30,426 nt of DNA from Duodenibacillus sp964509205. Its GTDB lineage: Bacteria; Pseudomonadota; Gammaproteobacteria; Burkholderiales; Burkholderiaceae_F. How positions within the stretch are numbered: the stretch's first letter is position 1; every line of letters starts with the position of its first letter. Location: contig CAZDVW010000019.1 of the NCBI GenBank assembly GCA_964509205.1, forward strand, positions 1 to 30,426. The letters are read 5' to 3'. The position numbers were made by a program, and so were the translations under genes. Shown here piece after piece: positions 14,023 to 22,127 of this stretch. The notes under the pieces are model-generated. The model did no database searches and had not been told where the DNA came from. It saw only the letters and a list, made by a program, of their open reading frames with translations.

Positions 14023-14508
14023 ATGACCGAAGCGTCAACAAGTGTTTCACAGCTCGAGTTAAAAAGTTTCGGGCTCAAGGTGACGACGCCGAGAATGCGC
14101 ATTTTAGAGCTGTTTCTCCGAGTCTCCGGTTCTTCGGTTCAACATATGACGGCCGAAGATGTCTACAAGAAGCTGATTGCAGAGGATTTGGATATCGGTC
14201 TTGCAACGGTTTATCGCGTTCTCACGCAGTTTGAAGCGGCCGGTCTTATCGTCCGTCGTCAACTGGGAAACGGATTGGCGACGTATGAATTAGAAAAGGG
14301 CGAGCATCACGACCACATCGTGTGCGTGCGTTGCGGGAAAATCGAGGAATTCGTCGATCCGCAGATCGAATCGCGACAAACGACTATTGCCGAGAAGTTC
14401 GGTTTTGAACTTCAGGGGCACAGTTTGTCGCTTTATGGCTTGTGTGCCGAGTGCCGCCTCAAGGAGAAGGCGGCTTTGCCAAAGTCAAAGTCTGAGAAAG
14501 ATCATTAA
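14023..14508 (+). CDS. fur: Ferric uptake regulator Fur
   Basis: Iron-dependent repressor of the Fur family. The 161-residue protein has an N-terminal winged-helix domain (KSFGLKVTTPRMRILELF, DIGLATVYRVLTQFEAAGLIVRR) and a C-terminal metal/dimer domain with HHDHIVCVRCGKIEEF and CAEC, so both Cys pairs of the structural zinc site are present. The ATG at 14023 has GGAGGG upstream; an in-frame TTG at 14008 overlaps that site and is rejected. A TATGAT box at 13985-13990 is a possible -10 but its -35 is weak. I see no convincing Fur box in the bamE-fur gap. The stop codon overlaps that of mltD in a shared TTAA. Confidence 0.97.
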   Translation: MTEASTSVSQLELKSFGLKVTTPRMRILELFLRVSGSSVQHMTAEDVYKKLIAEDLDIGLATVYRVLTQFEAAGLIVRRQLGNGLATYELEKGEHHDHIVCVRCGKIEEFVDPQIESRQTTIAEKFGFELQGHSLSLYGLCAECRLKEKAALPKSKSEKDH

Positions 14509-16010
14509 CGAACGCGAAGCGTTTGTCCGGCGTAGATGCGCACGGAATCAAGGTCATTGAGCCTTCGCAATTTAGCGATGCTTGTTCTGTATTGCTTGGC
14601 AATGGCATACAGTGTTTGACCGCGATGTACGACGTGGGTATTGGGACCGGTTGATGCAACGCGACGTTTTTTAGCCTGCGGCGGGATTGTGAGAATCAGT
14701 CTTTGGCCGATTCGAAGCGTGGAATTCTTTAAGCGATTTGTTTTGCGGATAGACGCTTGCGTGATGTTGTGTTTGAGGGCGATCGAGGAAATGGTATCGC
14801 CTTTTCTGACACGGTAGGCAACGCGGCGTGTTTCCGGGGCGGAAAGCGCCAGACGTGCCGCAATAGCGTCTTCTGCAATGTCAGCCGTGTCAGCTTCGCT
14901 GGCAGCGACGAGAAGAGCAGAACCGGCAAGGACGCGTCTTCCTTTTGGAATATGGTTCACCCGAAGAAGTTCTTCTTCAGACATCTTGTAGGTTGCGGCA
15001 ATTGAGCTGACGGTTTCGCCGGACAAAACCCGATGCAATTTCCAACTGGACAAAGCTTTGCCGGTGTCAACCCAACTGGCGAGATTGTCTAAGAAAACAT
15101 CCAAATTTTCTGTCGGTAGAAGGAAAGATGAGTTATGGTTGGCCACAATCACGGGGAGGTTGAATCCGGGATTTAATTGCCGAAATTCCGCAGGATCCAT
15201 CTCAGCGAGATCGGCGGCCGTGTTGACACTGATGTCACGTTGCTTTGTCAGACGAACGAAATAAGGTTCGTTGTCGATATCCGGGAGAGTGACGCCGAAT
15301 TTTTTGGGGTCCAGAACGACTTGTTTGATGGCTTCCAATTTCGGGACGTAGTTAGCCGTCTCCTGAGGCATTCTAAGGTGGGAATAGTCTGCGGGCAGTC
15401 CGCGAGATTTGGCACGCCGAATGGCTCTTGCAACGCTACCTTCTCCCCAGTTATAAGCGGCAAGAGCAAGTTGCCAATCTCCGAACTGTGCATACAGTTT
15501 TTCCAAATAATCGAGGGCTGCGCGCGTGCTTTCAAGCACATCGCGTCGATCATCTTTCCAAAGGTTTTGTTGCAGCGAATAGACGTTGCCGGTCGAAGCC
15601 GTGAATTGCCAGAGCCCGGAGGCTTTTGCGTAGGAAAGAGCCTCCGGTTGAAAGGCGCTTTCAACAAAGGGCAAGAGCGCAAGCTCCGTCGGCATGTTGC
15701 GTTTTTCGATTTCTTCAACGATGTGATAAAGGTATTTGCTTGAACGTTGTGCCATTCGTTCGATGTACTGCGGCATACGCCCATACATCCGAAGCTGTGT
15801 AGAAACGCGTCTGCCCGTAAGCGCAGGCATGCGAAAGCCCTTACGGATTCGATCCCAAACATCGCTGGAATAGGGTTCCGGTTCGATAACGGTGGCGGGA
15901 GTGCCTTCCAGCAGAGTCTCCTCTTCAGGAGCCACGGCAGCCTTCCCTGTGACAGAAACGGCCAAAAGAAGGGAGGCAAACAAAAGATAAGACCGACGAA
16001 AAACAGACAT
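14505..16010 (-). CDS. mltD: Membrane-bound lytic murein transglycosylase D with three LysM domains
   Basis: Cleaves the MurNAc-GlcNAc bond of peptidoglycan to give 1,6-anhydro ends, acting in the periplasm. From the ATG at 16010 the product has 501 residues and starts with a signal peptide (SVFRRSYLLFASLLLAVSVTGKAA). No lipobox Cys is seen, so it may not be a lipoprotein. The SLT domain shows ELALLPFVESAFQP with catalytic Glu117, GLWQFTASTGN and ALAAYNWGEGSVARAI. Three LysM repeats follow, near HRVLSGETVSSIA, YRVRKGDTISSIA and HVVHRGQTLYAIA. An in-frame ATG at 16157 would add 49 residues without any signal-peptide character and is not used. It is convergent with fur, four bases overlapping. 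Confidence 0.92.
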   Translation of the reverse strand: MSVFRRSYLLFASLLLAVSVTGKAAVAPEEETLLEGTPATVIEPEPYSSDVWDRIRKGFRMPALTGRRVSTQLRMYGRMPQYIERMAQRSSKYLYHIVEEIEKRNMPTELALLPFVESAFQPEALSYAKASGLWQFTASTGNVYSLQQNLWKDDRRDVLESTRAALDYLEKLYAQFGDWQLALAAYNWGEGSVARAIRRAKSRGLPADYSHLRMPQETANYVPKLEAIKQVVLDPKKFGVTLPDIDNEPYFVRLTKQRDISVNTAADLAEMDPAEFRQLNPGFNLPVIVANHNSSFLLPTENLDVFLDNLASWVDTGKALSSWKLHRVLSGETVSSIAATYKMSEEELLRVNHIPKGRRVLAGSALLVAASEADTADIAEDAIAARLALSAPETRRVAYRVRKGDTISSIALKHNITQASIRKTNRLKNSTLRIGQRLILTIPPQAKKRRVASTGPNTHVVHRGQTLYAIAKQYRTSIAKLRRLNDLDSVRIYAGQTLRVR

Positions 16011-16136
16011 TGGCGCAAATAAACAGTCAAACAACAAAAACGGCATTGTATCGGTTGTTTTTCTTCTGTGTGATTCAGAAAGTTTGTATCCTGGCTGGCG
16101 ATTGAACAAAAAAAGGGAACGACAAGTTGTTCGTTG

Positions 16137-16191
16137 TGAACTTCCGGAATTCATCAAACGCAGAAAGAGGAGTGAGAGTTTCGGAAGTTCA
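16137..16191. repeat. 10-bp inverted repeat between pdxT and mltD
   Basis: TGAACTTCCG (16137-16146) and CGGAAGTTCA (16182-16191) are exact reverse complements 35 bases apart, just after the pdxT stop codon on the minus strand. There is no T-run, so it is not a typical terminator. It may be a binding site or part of an mRNA 3'-end structure. The rest of the gap 16011-16200 shows only AT-rich sequence with poor promoter matches. Confidence 0.4.
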
Positions 16192-16200
16192 GACTAGGGG

Positions 16201-16785
16201 TTAGTTTGATGAAGTTTTCCAAGCGCACACGCTCTCCAAAAAAAGTCTGTGCACGCTCAGTGACTCATCAAGCTCCGGATGAAAGGCCAGAGCCAATTGG
16301 TTGGCTTGGCGAACGGCAACGATTTTCCCTTCCGTTTGAGCCAAAACCTCAACAGAATTGCCGATCGTTGTGATGACAGGCGCTCGAATGAAAGTCATTG
16401 GAATTTTTCCAATGCCCTTCATGGTTTCCTGTGTGCGGAAACTGCCGAGTTGCCTGCCGAAGGCGTTGCGTCGAACCGTAACTTTTAAGGTTCCGAACCA
16501 CACGGCCGGATCATTTTCTAATCTTTCTGCAAGCAAAATGAGACCGGCGCACGTGGCAAGGACAGGTAGACCGTCTTCAATTTTTTTCTTCAGCGCATCA
16601 AAGAGTCCCAGTTCATGCAACAGTTTTCCCATCACCGTGCTTTCTCCTCCGGGCAGGATCAGCCCGTCGAAAGGGCGTTGCAGATCAGAGCGTTGCCTGA
16701 TTTCAAAACAATCCTCTCCGAGCTTTCTCAGCATTTTTTCGTGCTCAATGAAGGCTCCTTGAAGAGCTAAAACCGCAACTGTCAT
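16201..16785 (-). CDS. pdxT: Pyridoxal 5'-phosphate synthase glutaminase subunit
   Basis: Hydrolyses glutamine and passes ammonia to PdxS for the DXP-independent synthesis of pyridoxal phosphate. The 194-residue class I-type glutaminase has the family motifs AVLALQGAFIEHE, LILPGGEST, the nucleophile Cys79 in VLATCAGLILL, and the His169-x-Glu171 pair in AFHPELDES. Its ATG overlaps the pdxS stop by one base (TAATG), indicating translational coupling in a pdxS-pdxT operon. Length and catalytic triad are complete. Confidence 0.96.
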   Translation of the reverse strand: MTVAVLALQGAFIEHEKMLRKLGEDCFEIRQRSDLQRPFDGLILPGGESTVMGKLLHELGLFDALKKKIEDGLPVLATCAGLILLAERLENDPAVWFGTLKVTVRRNAFGRQLGSFRTQETMKGIGKIPMTFIRAPVITTIGNSVEVLAQTEGKIVAVRQANQLALAFHPELDESLSVHRLFLESVCAWKTSSN

Positions 16786-17666
16786 TACTTGCCTCTTTCG
16801 GCCATCAGTACTTGGATTTCACTTTCATTGATCCCGACCATCGCTTCGCCCAAATTTTCAGAGAGTTCGGCGATGAGTTTGGCATCGGTGTAGTTGGTGG
16901 TTGCCTTGACGATGGCAGCTGCGCGTTTGGCCGGATTTCCTGATTTAAATATGCCGGATCCGACGAAGACTCCCTCGGCACCTAATTGCATCATGAGAGC
17001 GGCATCGGCTGGTGTTGCAACGCCGCCGGCTGCAAAATTCACGACGGGTAAGCGCTTGTGATTGTGAACGTATCGCACGAGTTCAACGGGAACTTGCAAT
17101 TGTTTGGCTTGTTCATACAGTTCGTCATCGCGCAGCGAAACGAGCTGAGCGATCTGCTTGTTCATCATGCGCATGTGGCGAACAGCCTGTACGATGTCTC
17201 CTGTTCCGGGTTCTCCTTTGGTTCGAATCATGGAGGCTCCTTCTGAGATGCGGCGTAAGGCTTCGCCGAGATCTCTTGCTCCGCACACAAAGGGAACTTT
17301 GAATTGCGTCTTATCGATGTGATAGGTGTCGTCAGCCGGAGAGAGGACTTCACTTTCGTCAATGTAATCAATTTCAATTGCCTCAAGCAGTTGTGCCTCG
17401 ACAAAGTGCCCGATGCGGCACTTGGCCATGACGGGAATCGAAACGGCTTGTTGAATGCCGCGGATCATGGCAGGGTCAGACATGCGAGAGACGCCGCCGG
17501 CGGCACGGATGTCTGCAGGTATGCGCTCGAGAGCCATGACGGCGCAGGCTCCGGCTTCTTCGGCGATTCGAGCTTGCTCGGGCGTCGTCACGTCCATAAT
17601 CACGCCGCCTTTCAGCATTTGAGCCAGCTCCTTGTTGAGTGCGTAACGTTCCTGATGTTTTTCCAT
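16785..17666 (-). CDS. pdxS: Pyridoxal 5'-phosphate synthase, PdxS subunit
   Basis: Combines a pentose phosphate, a triose phosphate and ammonia into PLP within a dodecamer that carries PdxT subunits. The 293-residue beta/alpha-barrel protein shows the expected sequence: GGVIMDVTTPEQARIAEEAGA with Asp25, ALERIPADIRAAGGVSRM, MAKCRIGHFVEAQ with the Schiff-base Lys82, YIDESEVLTPADD-like sequence (here VLSPADD), IRTKGEPGTG with the second lysine, and FAAGGVATPADAA. The ATG at 17666 follows GGAGAT. Transcription starts in the region shared with the divergent PdxR-like regulator, whose likely sites lie at 17708-17761. Most betaproteobacteria make PLP by the PdxA/PdxJ route, so this pathway suggests lateral acquisition. 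Confidence 0.97.
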   Translation of the reverse strand: MEKHQERYALNKELAQMLKGGVIMDVTTPEQARIAEEAGACAVMALERIPADIRAAGGVSRMSDPAMIRGIQQAVSIPVMAKCRIGHFVEAQLLEAIEIDYIDESEVLSPADDTYHIDKTQFKVPFVCGARDLGEALRRISEGASMIRTKGEPGTGDIVQAVRHMRMMNKQIAQLVSLRDDELYEQAKQLQVPVELVRYVHNHKRLPVVNFAAGGVATPADAALMMQLGAEGVFVGSGIFKSGNPAKRAAAIVKATTNYTDAKLIAELSENLGEAMVGINESEIQVLMAERGK

Positions 17667-17707
17667 TTTCTGATCTCCAAAACAAATTGAGAGTTGCTAT
17701 TTTCATG

Positions 17708-17761
17708 AAAACTGACTTTATTAAAATGATCAGTTTTGATATATTCAGTAATATCAGTTTT
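17708..17761. promoter_or_regulatory. Repeated ATCAGTTTT boxes, probable PdxR operator
   Basis: Two direct copies of ATCAGTTTTG begin at 17729 and 17753, 24 bp apart, and an inverted copy AAAACTGA lies at 17708-17715. The first direct copy and the inverted copy form an AAAACTGA-N14-TCAGTTTT palindrome (17708-17737). The cluster occupies the 110-bp divergent region between pdxS and the MocR-type regulator. Paired or repeated sites near a divergent target gene are typical of MocR/PdxR regulators. On the minus strand TTTACA and TATATC with 17 bp spacing run through these boxes and may be the pdxS promoter. Confidence 0.6.
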
Positions 17762-17776
17762 GTAAAAAAGAATCGT

Positions 17777-19183
17777 ATGCTCACTTACTTGCTGAAAAAA
17801 AGCAGTTCAGATCCCCTTTATCTTGCATTAAGCCGATGCCTTCGAAACGATATTTGTTCGGGGGTTTTGCGTTCTGGAGAGAAACTGCCTTCTAAGCGGC
17901 GTTTTGCTAAAAATCTGGGTATAAGCGTGATTACAGTTGAGAATGCTTATGCACTGCTTCAGGACGAGGGCTACATTTTTTCCATGCCTAAACGGGGTTA
18001 CTACGTAAGCGATTTGAAAAAAATGACGGTAACCGGTTTGAAAAAGTCCAGTGCAATAAAGACATTTCCGTTGCGTGGGGCTTGCCGCCAGGCATTGATT
18101 GCCGATTTTCGTTCGAACGGAGCAGATCCTCAGAGTTTTCCGTTCAGTATTTGGTCTCGGATTATGCGCAAAGTGCTGAACAAAAAAAGAAAGCTCCTGC
18201 TTCAAAATTCACCTCCGGGCGGAGTGACGGAACTGCGGGAGGCGATTGCCAAACATCTCAAGGACTTTCACGGGATGGATGTGTGTTCCGAACGCATTGT
18301 TGTTGGTGCCGGTACAGAGTATCTGATTGGACTCCTGATTCAACTTCTCGGTTTCGATCGCACCTACGCTTGTGAGAATCCGTGTTATTTGCGCACGGCC
18401 GCTGTCTATTCTAGTTTTAACGTTCGTTGTACGAAGATTGCCGTCGATGAGAAAGGGATGTCGGCACAGGAACTATCAAAGACTTCGGCGTCTGTGGCGC
18501 ATATTTCGCCGTCGCACCAATTCCCGACGGGAACCGTCATGCCGATCTCACGTCGTTACGAATTATTGGGATGGGCAAGTGCGGAAGATGAGCGTTACAT
18601 TATTGAGGATGACTACGATTCCGAATTCCGTCTGTCAGGAAGGCCACTGTCGACTTTGCAGAGCATTGATGCCGAAGGCAGAGTCATCTACATGAACACC
18701 TTTACAAAGACGCTGGCTTCGACAATCCGAATCAGTTATATGGTTCTGCCGGAGCGACTCTCGAGGCGCTTTTACGAACGACTTGCTTTTTACTCCTGCA
18801 CTGTTCCGAACTTTGACCAGTATGCGCTTGCTTCTTTCATTACATCCGGAGCTTTTGAATTACACATTGGCCGCATGAAAAAACTGTGTGAGCAAAAGCG
18901 CGATCTTCTATTAAATTCATTGAAGAAAAGCTCGCTCAAAGACAGATGCGAGGTGTTAAATGCAAAAAGCGGCTTGCATTTTTTGTTGCGAGTCAATACG
19001 GATCGATCAGACGAAGAGTGTTGTCGGCGTGCTTTGACTGCAGGAATCGGCCTGAGTGCCGTGTCTCAATACTACGAGACGGCATCGGAAGCACCGTCTC
19101 ACCTGTTTGTAATGAGCTATACATCAGCAAGCATTGAACGATTGGAAGACTCTGTGAAAGCTTTGTGTAAGGTCTTCTTGTAG
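17777..19183 (+). CDS. pdxR: MocR-family (GntR-HTH plus aminotransferase fold) regulator, probable PdxR
   Basis: A 468-residue chimeric regulator that would sense PLP and control the divergent pdxST operon. Residues 1-80 form a GntR-type winged helix (PLYLALSRCLRNDICSGVLRSG, LPSKRRFAKNLGISVITVENAY, GYIFSMPKRGYYV). The remainder has a type I aminotransferase fold with PGGVTELREAIAKHL, SPSHQFPTGTVM, EDDYDSEFR and the PLP-binding lysine in NTFTKTLAST. All positions needed for PLP binding seem present. The ATG at 17777 is chosen at the HTH start; the Shine-Dalgarno is only a weak AAAAAAGAA, as often in autoregulated genes. Regulation of pdxST is inferred from divergence and shared repeats; the gene symbol rests on that context. 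Confidence 0.85.
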   Translation: MLTYLLKKSSSDPLYLALSRCLRNDICSGVLRSGEKLPSKRRFAKNLGISVITVENAYALLQDEGYIFSMPKRGYYVSDLKKMTVTGLKKSSAIKTFPLRGACRQALIADFRSNGADPQSFPFSIWSRIMRKVLNKKRKLLLQNSPPGGVTELREAIAKHLKDFHGMDVCSERIVVGAGTEYLIGLLIQLLGFDRTYACENPCYLRTAAVYSSFNVRCTKIAVDEKGMSAQELSKTSASVAHISPSHQFPTGTVMPISRRYELLGWASAEDERYIIEDDYDSEFRLSGRPLSTLQSIDAEGRVIYMNTFTKTLASTIRISYMVLPERLSRRFYERLAFYSCTVPNFDQYALASFITSGAFELHIGRMKKLCEQKRDLLLNSLKKSSLKDRCEVLNAKSGLHFLLRVNTDRSDEECCRRALTAGIGLSAVSQYYETASEAPSHLFVMSYTSASIERLEDSVKALCKVFL

Positions 19184-19512
19184 CTGGTTGGGATAAAACA
19201 ACTTCAGTTGCAGTCGGAAAACGCTTTTGAATGTTTGGAGGGCGATAGCTCCTGTTTTGCTCGTCTGGTACTCTGAAAGGTGGCAGTGCTTTCGTTGCGT
19301 CGTCGGGGGTTGGCGTGAAAACAGGGCCTTTGTCGTGGTCAGAAACGGATGAAATTCGTTCAAAAGGGAGCGTAATTACTCTCAATCGTTTAAAGTTCGC
19401 ACTGAGTTGCTGGCGACAGGGAGCGTCTTATTTCAGAGGTCTTTTTCCGTGACACAGTCCGGATTTGTGAAATGAAACATTTTCCTTTTCGTAAAAATAG
19501 GATGGGAGAGTG
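19184..19512. other. 329-bp stretch without a recognisable gene
   Basis: Between the pdxR stop and the O-antigen-ligase-like gene I see no tRNA fold, repeat array or conserved ORF. A four-pair GGAG/CTCC stem followed by TGTTTT (19237-19258) is too weak to call a terminator. Minus-strand frames here give no family I know. The segment must hold the pdxR 3' end and the promoter of the next gene, but neither can be placed. Confidence 0.6.
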
Positions 19513-20778
19513 ATGAAGTTCATTGAAAGAGTCGGGAGAGATCGATTGATTCGCTGTGCGCTTGTGGGCAGTGTGGCGACCGCTTTTGTTCTTCCGTTTT
19601 CAACCGCCCTTACCAATATTTTGTTTATTGCAACGGCGGTGTTTTGGCTTTTAGGTTCCGACCTGAAACGTGATTGGAAACAACTCATTCAGAAACCATT
19701 TGCCTGTGTCCTCTTGCTCTTTCTTCTTATTGTCTGTCTCTCCGGTTTTTGGAAAGAGGGTTCTTGGTCATCTTATTGGTCGGAGTTGCGAAACTATCGC
19801 CGTTTCCTCTTTTTTCTAATCATTTTTCTTCTGCTTCAAAACCGCGACGTCTGGCGCGAGCGGATACTTTTCTCCTTTTTTGCGTCAACAGCCCTTCTGG
19901 CGCTTATATGCATTGGAATTTATTTTGAAGTTCCCTTCCTGCCGCCGATGCGGGAGGGGCAAGGTGCCATATTGCTCAAAAATCACATCACGCAGGGCTT
20001 TCTTCTTGGGTGCCACATGGTGATTGCGATTCGCTATATCGCATTTTCTGAACATGTTTGGTTGCGGATTGTTTCTGCTGTTACGGCGACCCTTGCCTTT
20101 GTCGTTACCGTATTTATGACATATGGACGAACCGGATATTTGTGCGGAGTCGTGTGCATTTGTTTGTCCGTATTTTTCTTCTGGACGCAAGGCAAGAAAC
20201 GGTTGGCTTTTTCTTTCTTTGCAGTTTTTGTCGTGTCCTTGGCCATGATTTCAGTTTCTGATCACGTTCAGTCAAGGTGGGAAAATGCTCAGACAGACAT
20301 TGCGGAATTTTCTGCCGGAAATATTGAGACATCCATGGGGTTACGCTTTTATTTTTGGCGTACGTCACTTAGGATGTTCAAAGATCATCCTATTCTTGGG
20401 ATCGGTTGCGGCTCTGTGGAAGAGGTTTCTTGTCGATACGCAGAGAAGACCTCGGATGAAGATGAGCCTTGTTTTTCGTTTCCGAATCCCCATCAGGATT
20501 ATTTGTTTGTGCTTGCACAGTACGGTATTGGCGGCTTTCTTCTGTGGATAGCGTTTTTCTGCTTGATCTTCAAAGAATCTTTGCGATGTTCCCTCAAAGA
20601 GAAGTGGGGACTGTGGGGAATGCTTGCCCTTTATTTGTCGGGCGGTCTGTTTAATACGTTCTCAAGGGATATCACGGAGAGTTCAGTTTTTGCCCTGCTT
20701 GTTGCCGTTTTATTGACGGGGACAAACGTGATAAGAGAGGGGCAATATGAACAAACAAGTCGCGATATTCCCGGTTAA
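19513..20778 (+). CDS. O-antigen ligase / Wzy_C-family membrane protein
   Basis: A 421-residue polytopic inner-membrane protein of the WaaL/Wzy_C superfamily. About ten hydrophobic segments are visible, for example around TAFVLPFSTALTNILFIATAVFWLLG, LLLFLLIVCLSGFW and LAFVVTVFMTYGRTGYLCGVVCICLSVFFFW. A large periplasmic loop near residues 250-330 contains LRFYFWRTSLRMFKDHPILGIGCG and the FPNPHQDYLFVLAQYGIGGF motif, the usual family signature with His and Arg residues. It probably transfers a glycan onto lipid A core (O-antigen or short core oligosaccharide), although polymerase or protein ligase roles cannot be excluded. The ATG at 19513 follows GGGAGAG. It converges with a glycosyltransferase gene, which supports an LPS role. 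Confidence 0.85.
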   Translation: MKFIERVGRDRLIRCALVGSVATAFVLPFSTALTNILFIATAVFWLLGSDLKRDWKQLIQKPFACVLLLFLLIVCLSGFWKEGSWSSYWSELRNYRRFLFFLIIFLLLQNRDVWRERILFSFFASTALLALICIGIYFEVPFLPPMREGQGAILLKNHITQGFLLGCHMVIAIRYIAFSEHVWLRIVSAVTATLAFVVTVFMTYGRTGYLCGVVCICLSVFFFWTQGKKRLAFSFFAVFVVSLAMISVSDHVQSRWENAQTDIAEFSAGNIETSMGLRFYFWRTSLRMFKDHPILGIGCGSVEEVSCRYAEKTSDEDEPCFSFPNPHQDYLFVLAQYGIGGFLLWIAFFCLIFKESLRCSLKEKWGLWGMLALYLSGGLFNTFSRDITESSVFALLVAVLLTGTNVIREGQYEQTSRDIPG

Positions 20779-20795
20779 TCGCCTGTCGTTAAAAA

Positions 20796-20840
20796 TCCTA
20801 GAAACTATCTTTTCTGAAAGGAAGCAAGCCGCTTCTAGGA
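20796..20840. terminator. Inverted repeat in the convergent gap, possible bidirectional terminator
   Basis: TCCTAGAA (20796-20803) and TTCTAGGA (20833-20840) are perfect reverse complements, with CTTT/AAAG as a smaller inner stem. They lie between two convergent stop codons at 20778 and 20835; the right arm includes the last codons of the glycosyltransferase gene. The T-run is poor, so termination efficiency is uncertain. Confidence 0.4.
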
Positions 20841-21980
20841 AGGGGGGGGGTTCTCCAGGACTCGTTGAATGAATCTTTTCGGGCTAAAGTCCTTGTTAAG
20901 TTCAATGAGTGCTTGTTCATAAAGGGAAGCTTTTTCAGCAAACTGATCGACAAAAGTTTCAAGTTCTTTGCAGAGAAGAGACGGGTTATTCAAAGAAACC
21001 GTTTCACCAAAACGATAGCGCCTAAGGAGTTCGGGATTAATGTCCTCAGAGAGGAGAACCGGCTTGTGAAAGCCCAATGCGTTAAAAAGCATGGCACTCC
21101 ATTTATATCGGTGCCACTTTGCGGCGTAGGGAAGAACGACAACGTCAACCCCTGCCAAAGCTTTTTCCCATTCTTCGCTTATGAGTTGTTTCTGAAGAAA
21201 CTCGACAGCGGGATTGCTTTCGTATTGTTTGATCAAGCGTTGTAAAGCGGTGTTGTCTGTTTTTCCTTGTGCGATCGCTTGCACGACAAACTTAACATTG
21301 CGCGAAAAATGCGCCTTGCAAAAGGCATCAAGAAGAACATCGAGTTTCTTTTCTGTGCGGTACCATCCAAAAAAGCCAAAACGCAGGCAGGGAGAATGTT
21401 TCTCCAACGCAAAAGAATCTTTCGGTTGGGTTGGGGTAAATGTTTGAGGGGGAATTTGCTGAACGTTTTTCAGAGGCTTTAACTCTTCCAGAGGGCTCAG
21501 CGTCAGTAAGGAAATCAAGATGTTCGGAAAGGGCAGACACTCTTTTGCAAGGTGCACTAATTGGCGGACATCTTTTGGATCAAGACCGTGAACGAGAACA
21601 TGAACAGGAACAGGGGAAAATTTTAATTGGCTGTGCAGAATGGACTGAATAAACCGCGGAGTCGCAGAGGGGATAATAACGGCGTCGCACTGAGTTTTCT
21701 TGATGACTCGAACGGCATCGGAGAACCATAGGATGCGTCGGACAGCACGTAAAACGGAAAGAACGATCCGTTTGATTGGACTTGTGCCTGAGTGAGCGAT
21801 AACACTCCCGCCTTTTAGGAAAAATACCTCCGTTCCGTAGTTGATCTTAAAGGAGGAGTTTTCTGGAACAAGGAAGATAGGTGTGTGATGATTCTCGCGC
21901 AATGATTGGACGATGAGTCGATCAAATTCGATCTCATGGCCGCCTTGCATTGCAACAACTTCCAATAATGCAACACGCAT
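20835..21980 (-). CDS. GT-B glycosyltransferase (family 4-like) with a C9 tract at its 3' end
   Basis: A 381-residue predicted glycosyltransferase, probably cytoplasmic and acting in LPS or surface glycan assembly. The N-terminus MRVALLEVVAMQGGHEIEF looks like an acceptor domain start. The mid-protein RFGFFGWYRTEKKLDVLLDAF and the later LISEEWEKALAGVDVVVLPY...YKWSAMLFNALGFHKPVLLSE follow the GT4 pattern of a nucleotide-sugar domain, though the classic E-x7-E is not clear. The ATG at 21980 has no strong Shine-Dalgarno. The last codons run through nine consecutive C and stop immediately after (ENPPPS). Gain or loss of one base would replace only the tail. The neighbour is the O-antigen-ligase-like gene. 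Donor and acceptor sugars cannot be predicted. Confidence 0.75.
   Translation of the reverse strand: MRVALLEVVAMQGGHEIEFDRLIVQSLRENHHTPIFLVPENSSFKINYGTEVFFLKGGSVIAHSGTSPIKRIVLSVLRAVRRILWFSDAVRVIKKTQCDAVIIPSATPRFIQSILHSQLKFSPVPVHVLVHGLDPKDVRQLVHLAKECLPFPNILISLLTLSPLEELKPLKNVQQIPPQTFTPTQPKDSFALEKHSPCLRFGFFGWYRTEKKLDVLLDAFCKAHFSRNVKFVVQAIAQGKTDNTALQRLIKQYESNPAVEFLQKQLISEEWEKALAGVDVVVLPYAAKWHRYKWSAMLFNALGFHKPVLLSEDINPELLRRYRFGETVSLNNPSLLCKELETFVDQFAEKASLYEQALIELNKDFSPKRFIQRVLENPPPS
20842..20850. repeat. Nine-base G/C homopolymer in a glycosyltransferase gene
   Basis: Nine G on the plus strand (nine C in the coding sense) encode the last prolines of the gene at 20835-21980. Ten C would extend the protein by about 43 codons, to a TAA inside the opposing gene. 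Eight C would give a 17-codon different tail. Confidence 0.9.
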
Positions 21981-22058
21981 AATTTCAATACAAACTGAAC
22001 GATTTCAAAAAAGAGGCTAACGTGGAAGTTTACCGATATGGGCTCGGACTTGTTCAGG

Positions 22059-22087
22059 TTGTAAGAAGCCAATGTTCTCAATACAAT
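22059..22087 (+). promoter_or_regulatory. Candidate sigma-70 promoter for ettA-dnaE
   Basis: TTGTAA (22059-22064) and TACAAT (22082-22087) are 17 bp apart, matching four and five of six consensus bases. Transcription would start about 35 bases before the ettA ATG. Confidence 0.45.
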
Positions 22088-22127
22088 CGTTACCCCTGTG
22101 ATGATTGAAATGAATGGATAGTCTGCT

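Noticed and set aside
15248..16030. Minus-strand 260-codon frame inside mltD
   Set aside because: It is an out-of-frame reading of the MltD gene on the same strand with no signal for translation; the MltD frame holds all conserved motifs.
19237..19258. GGAG/CTCC stem followed by TGTTTT as a pdxR terminator
   Set aside because: Only four base pairs with a large loop, too weak to support a call.
18993..19385. Minus-strand ORF of 130 codons across the pdxR end and the following gap
   Set aside because: Half of it is antisense to pdxR, and I recognise no domain or ribosome-binding site, so I did not use it to fill the gap.
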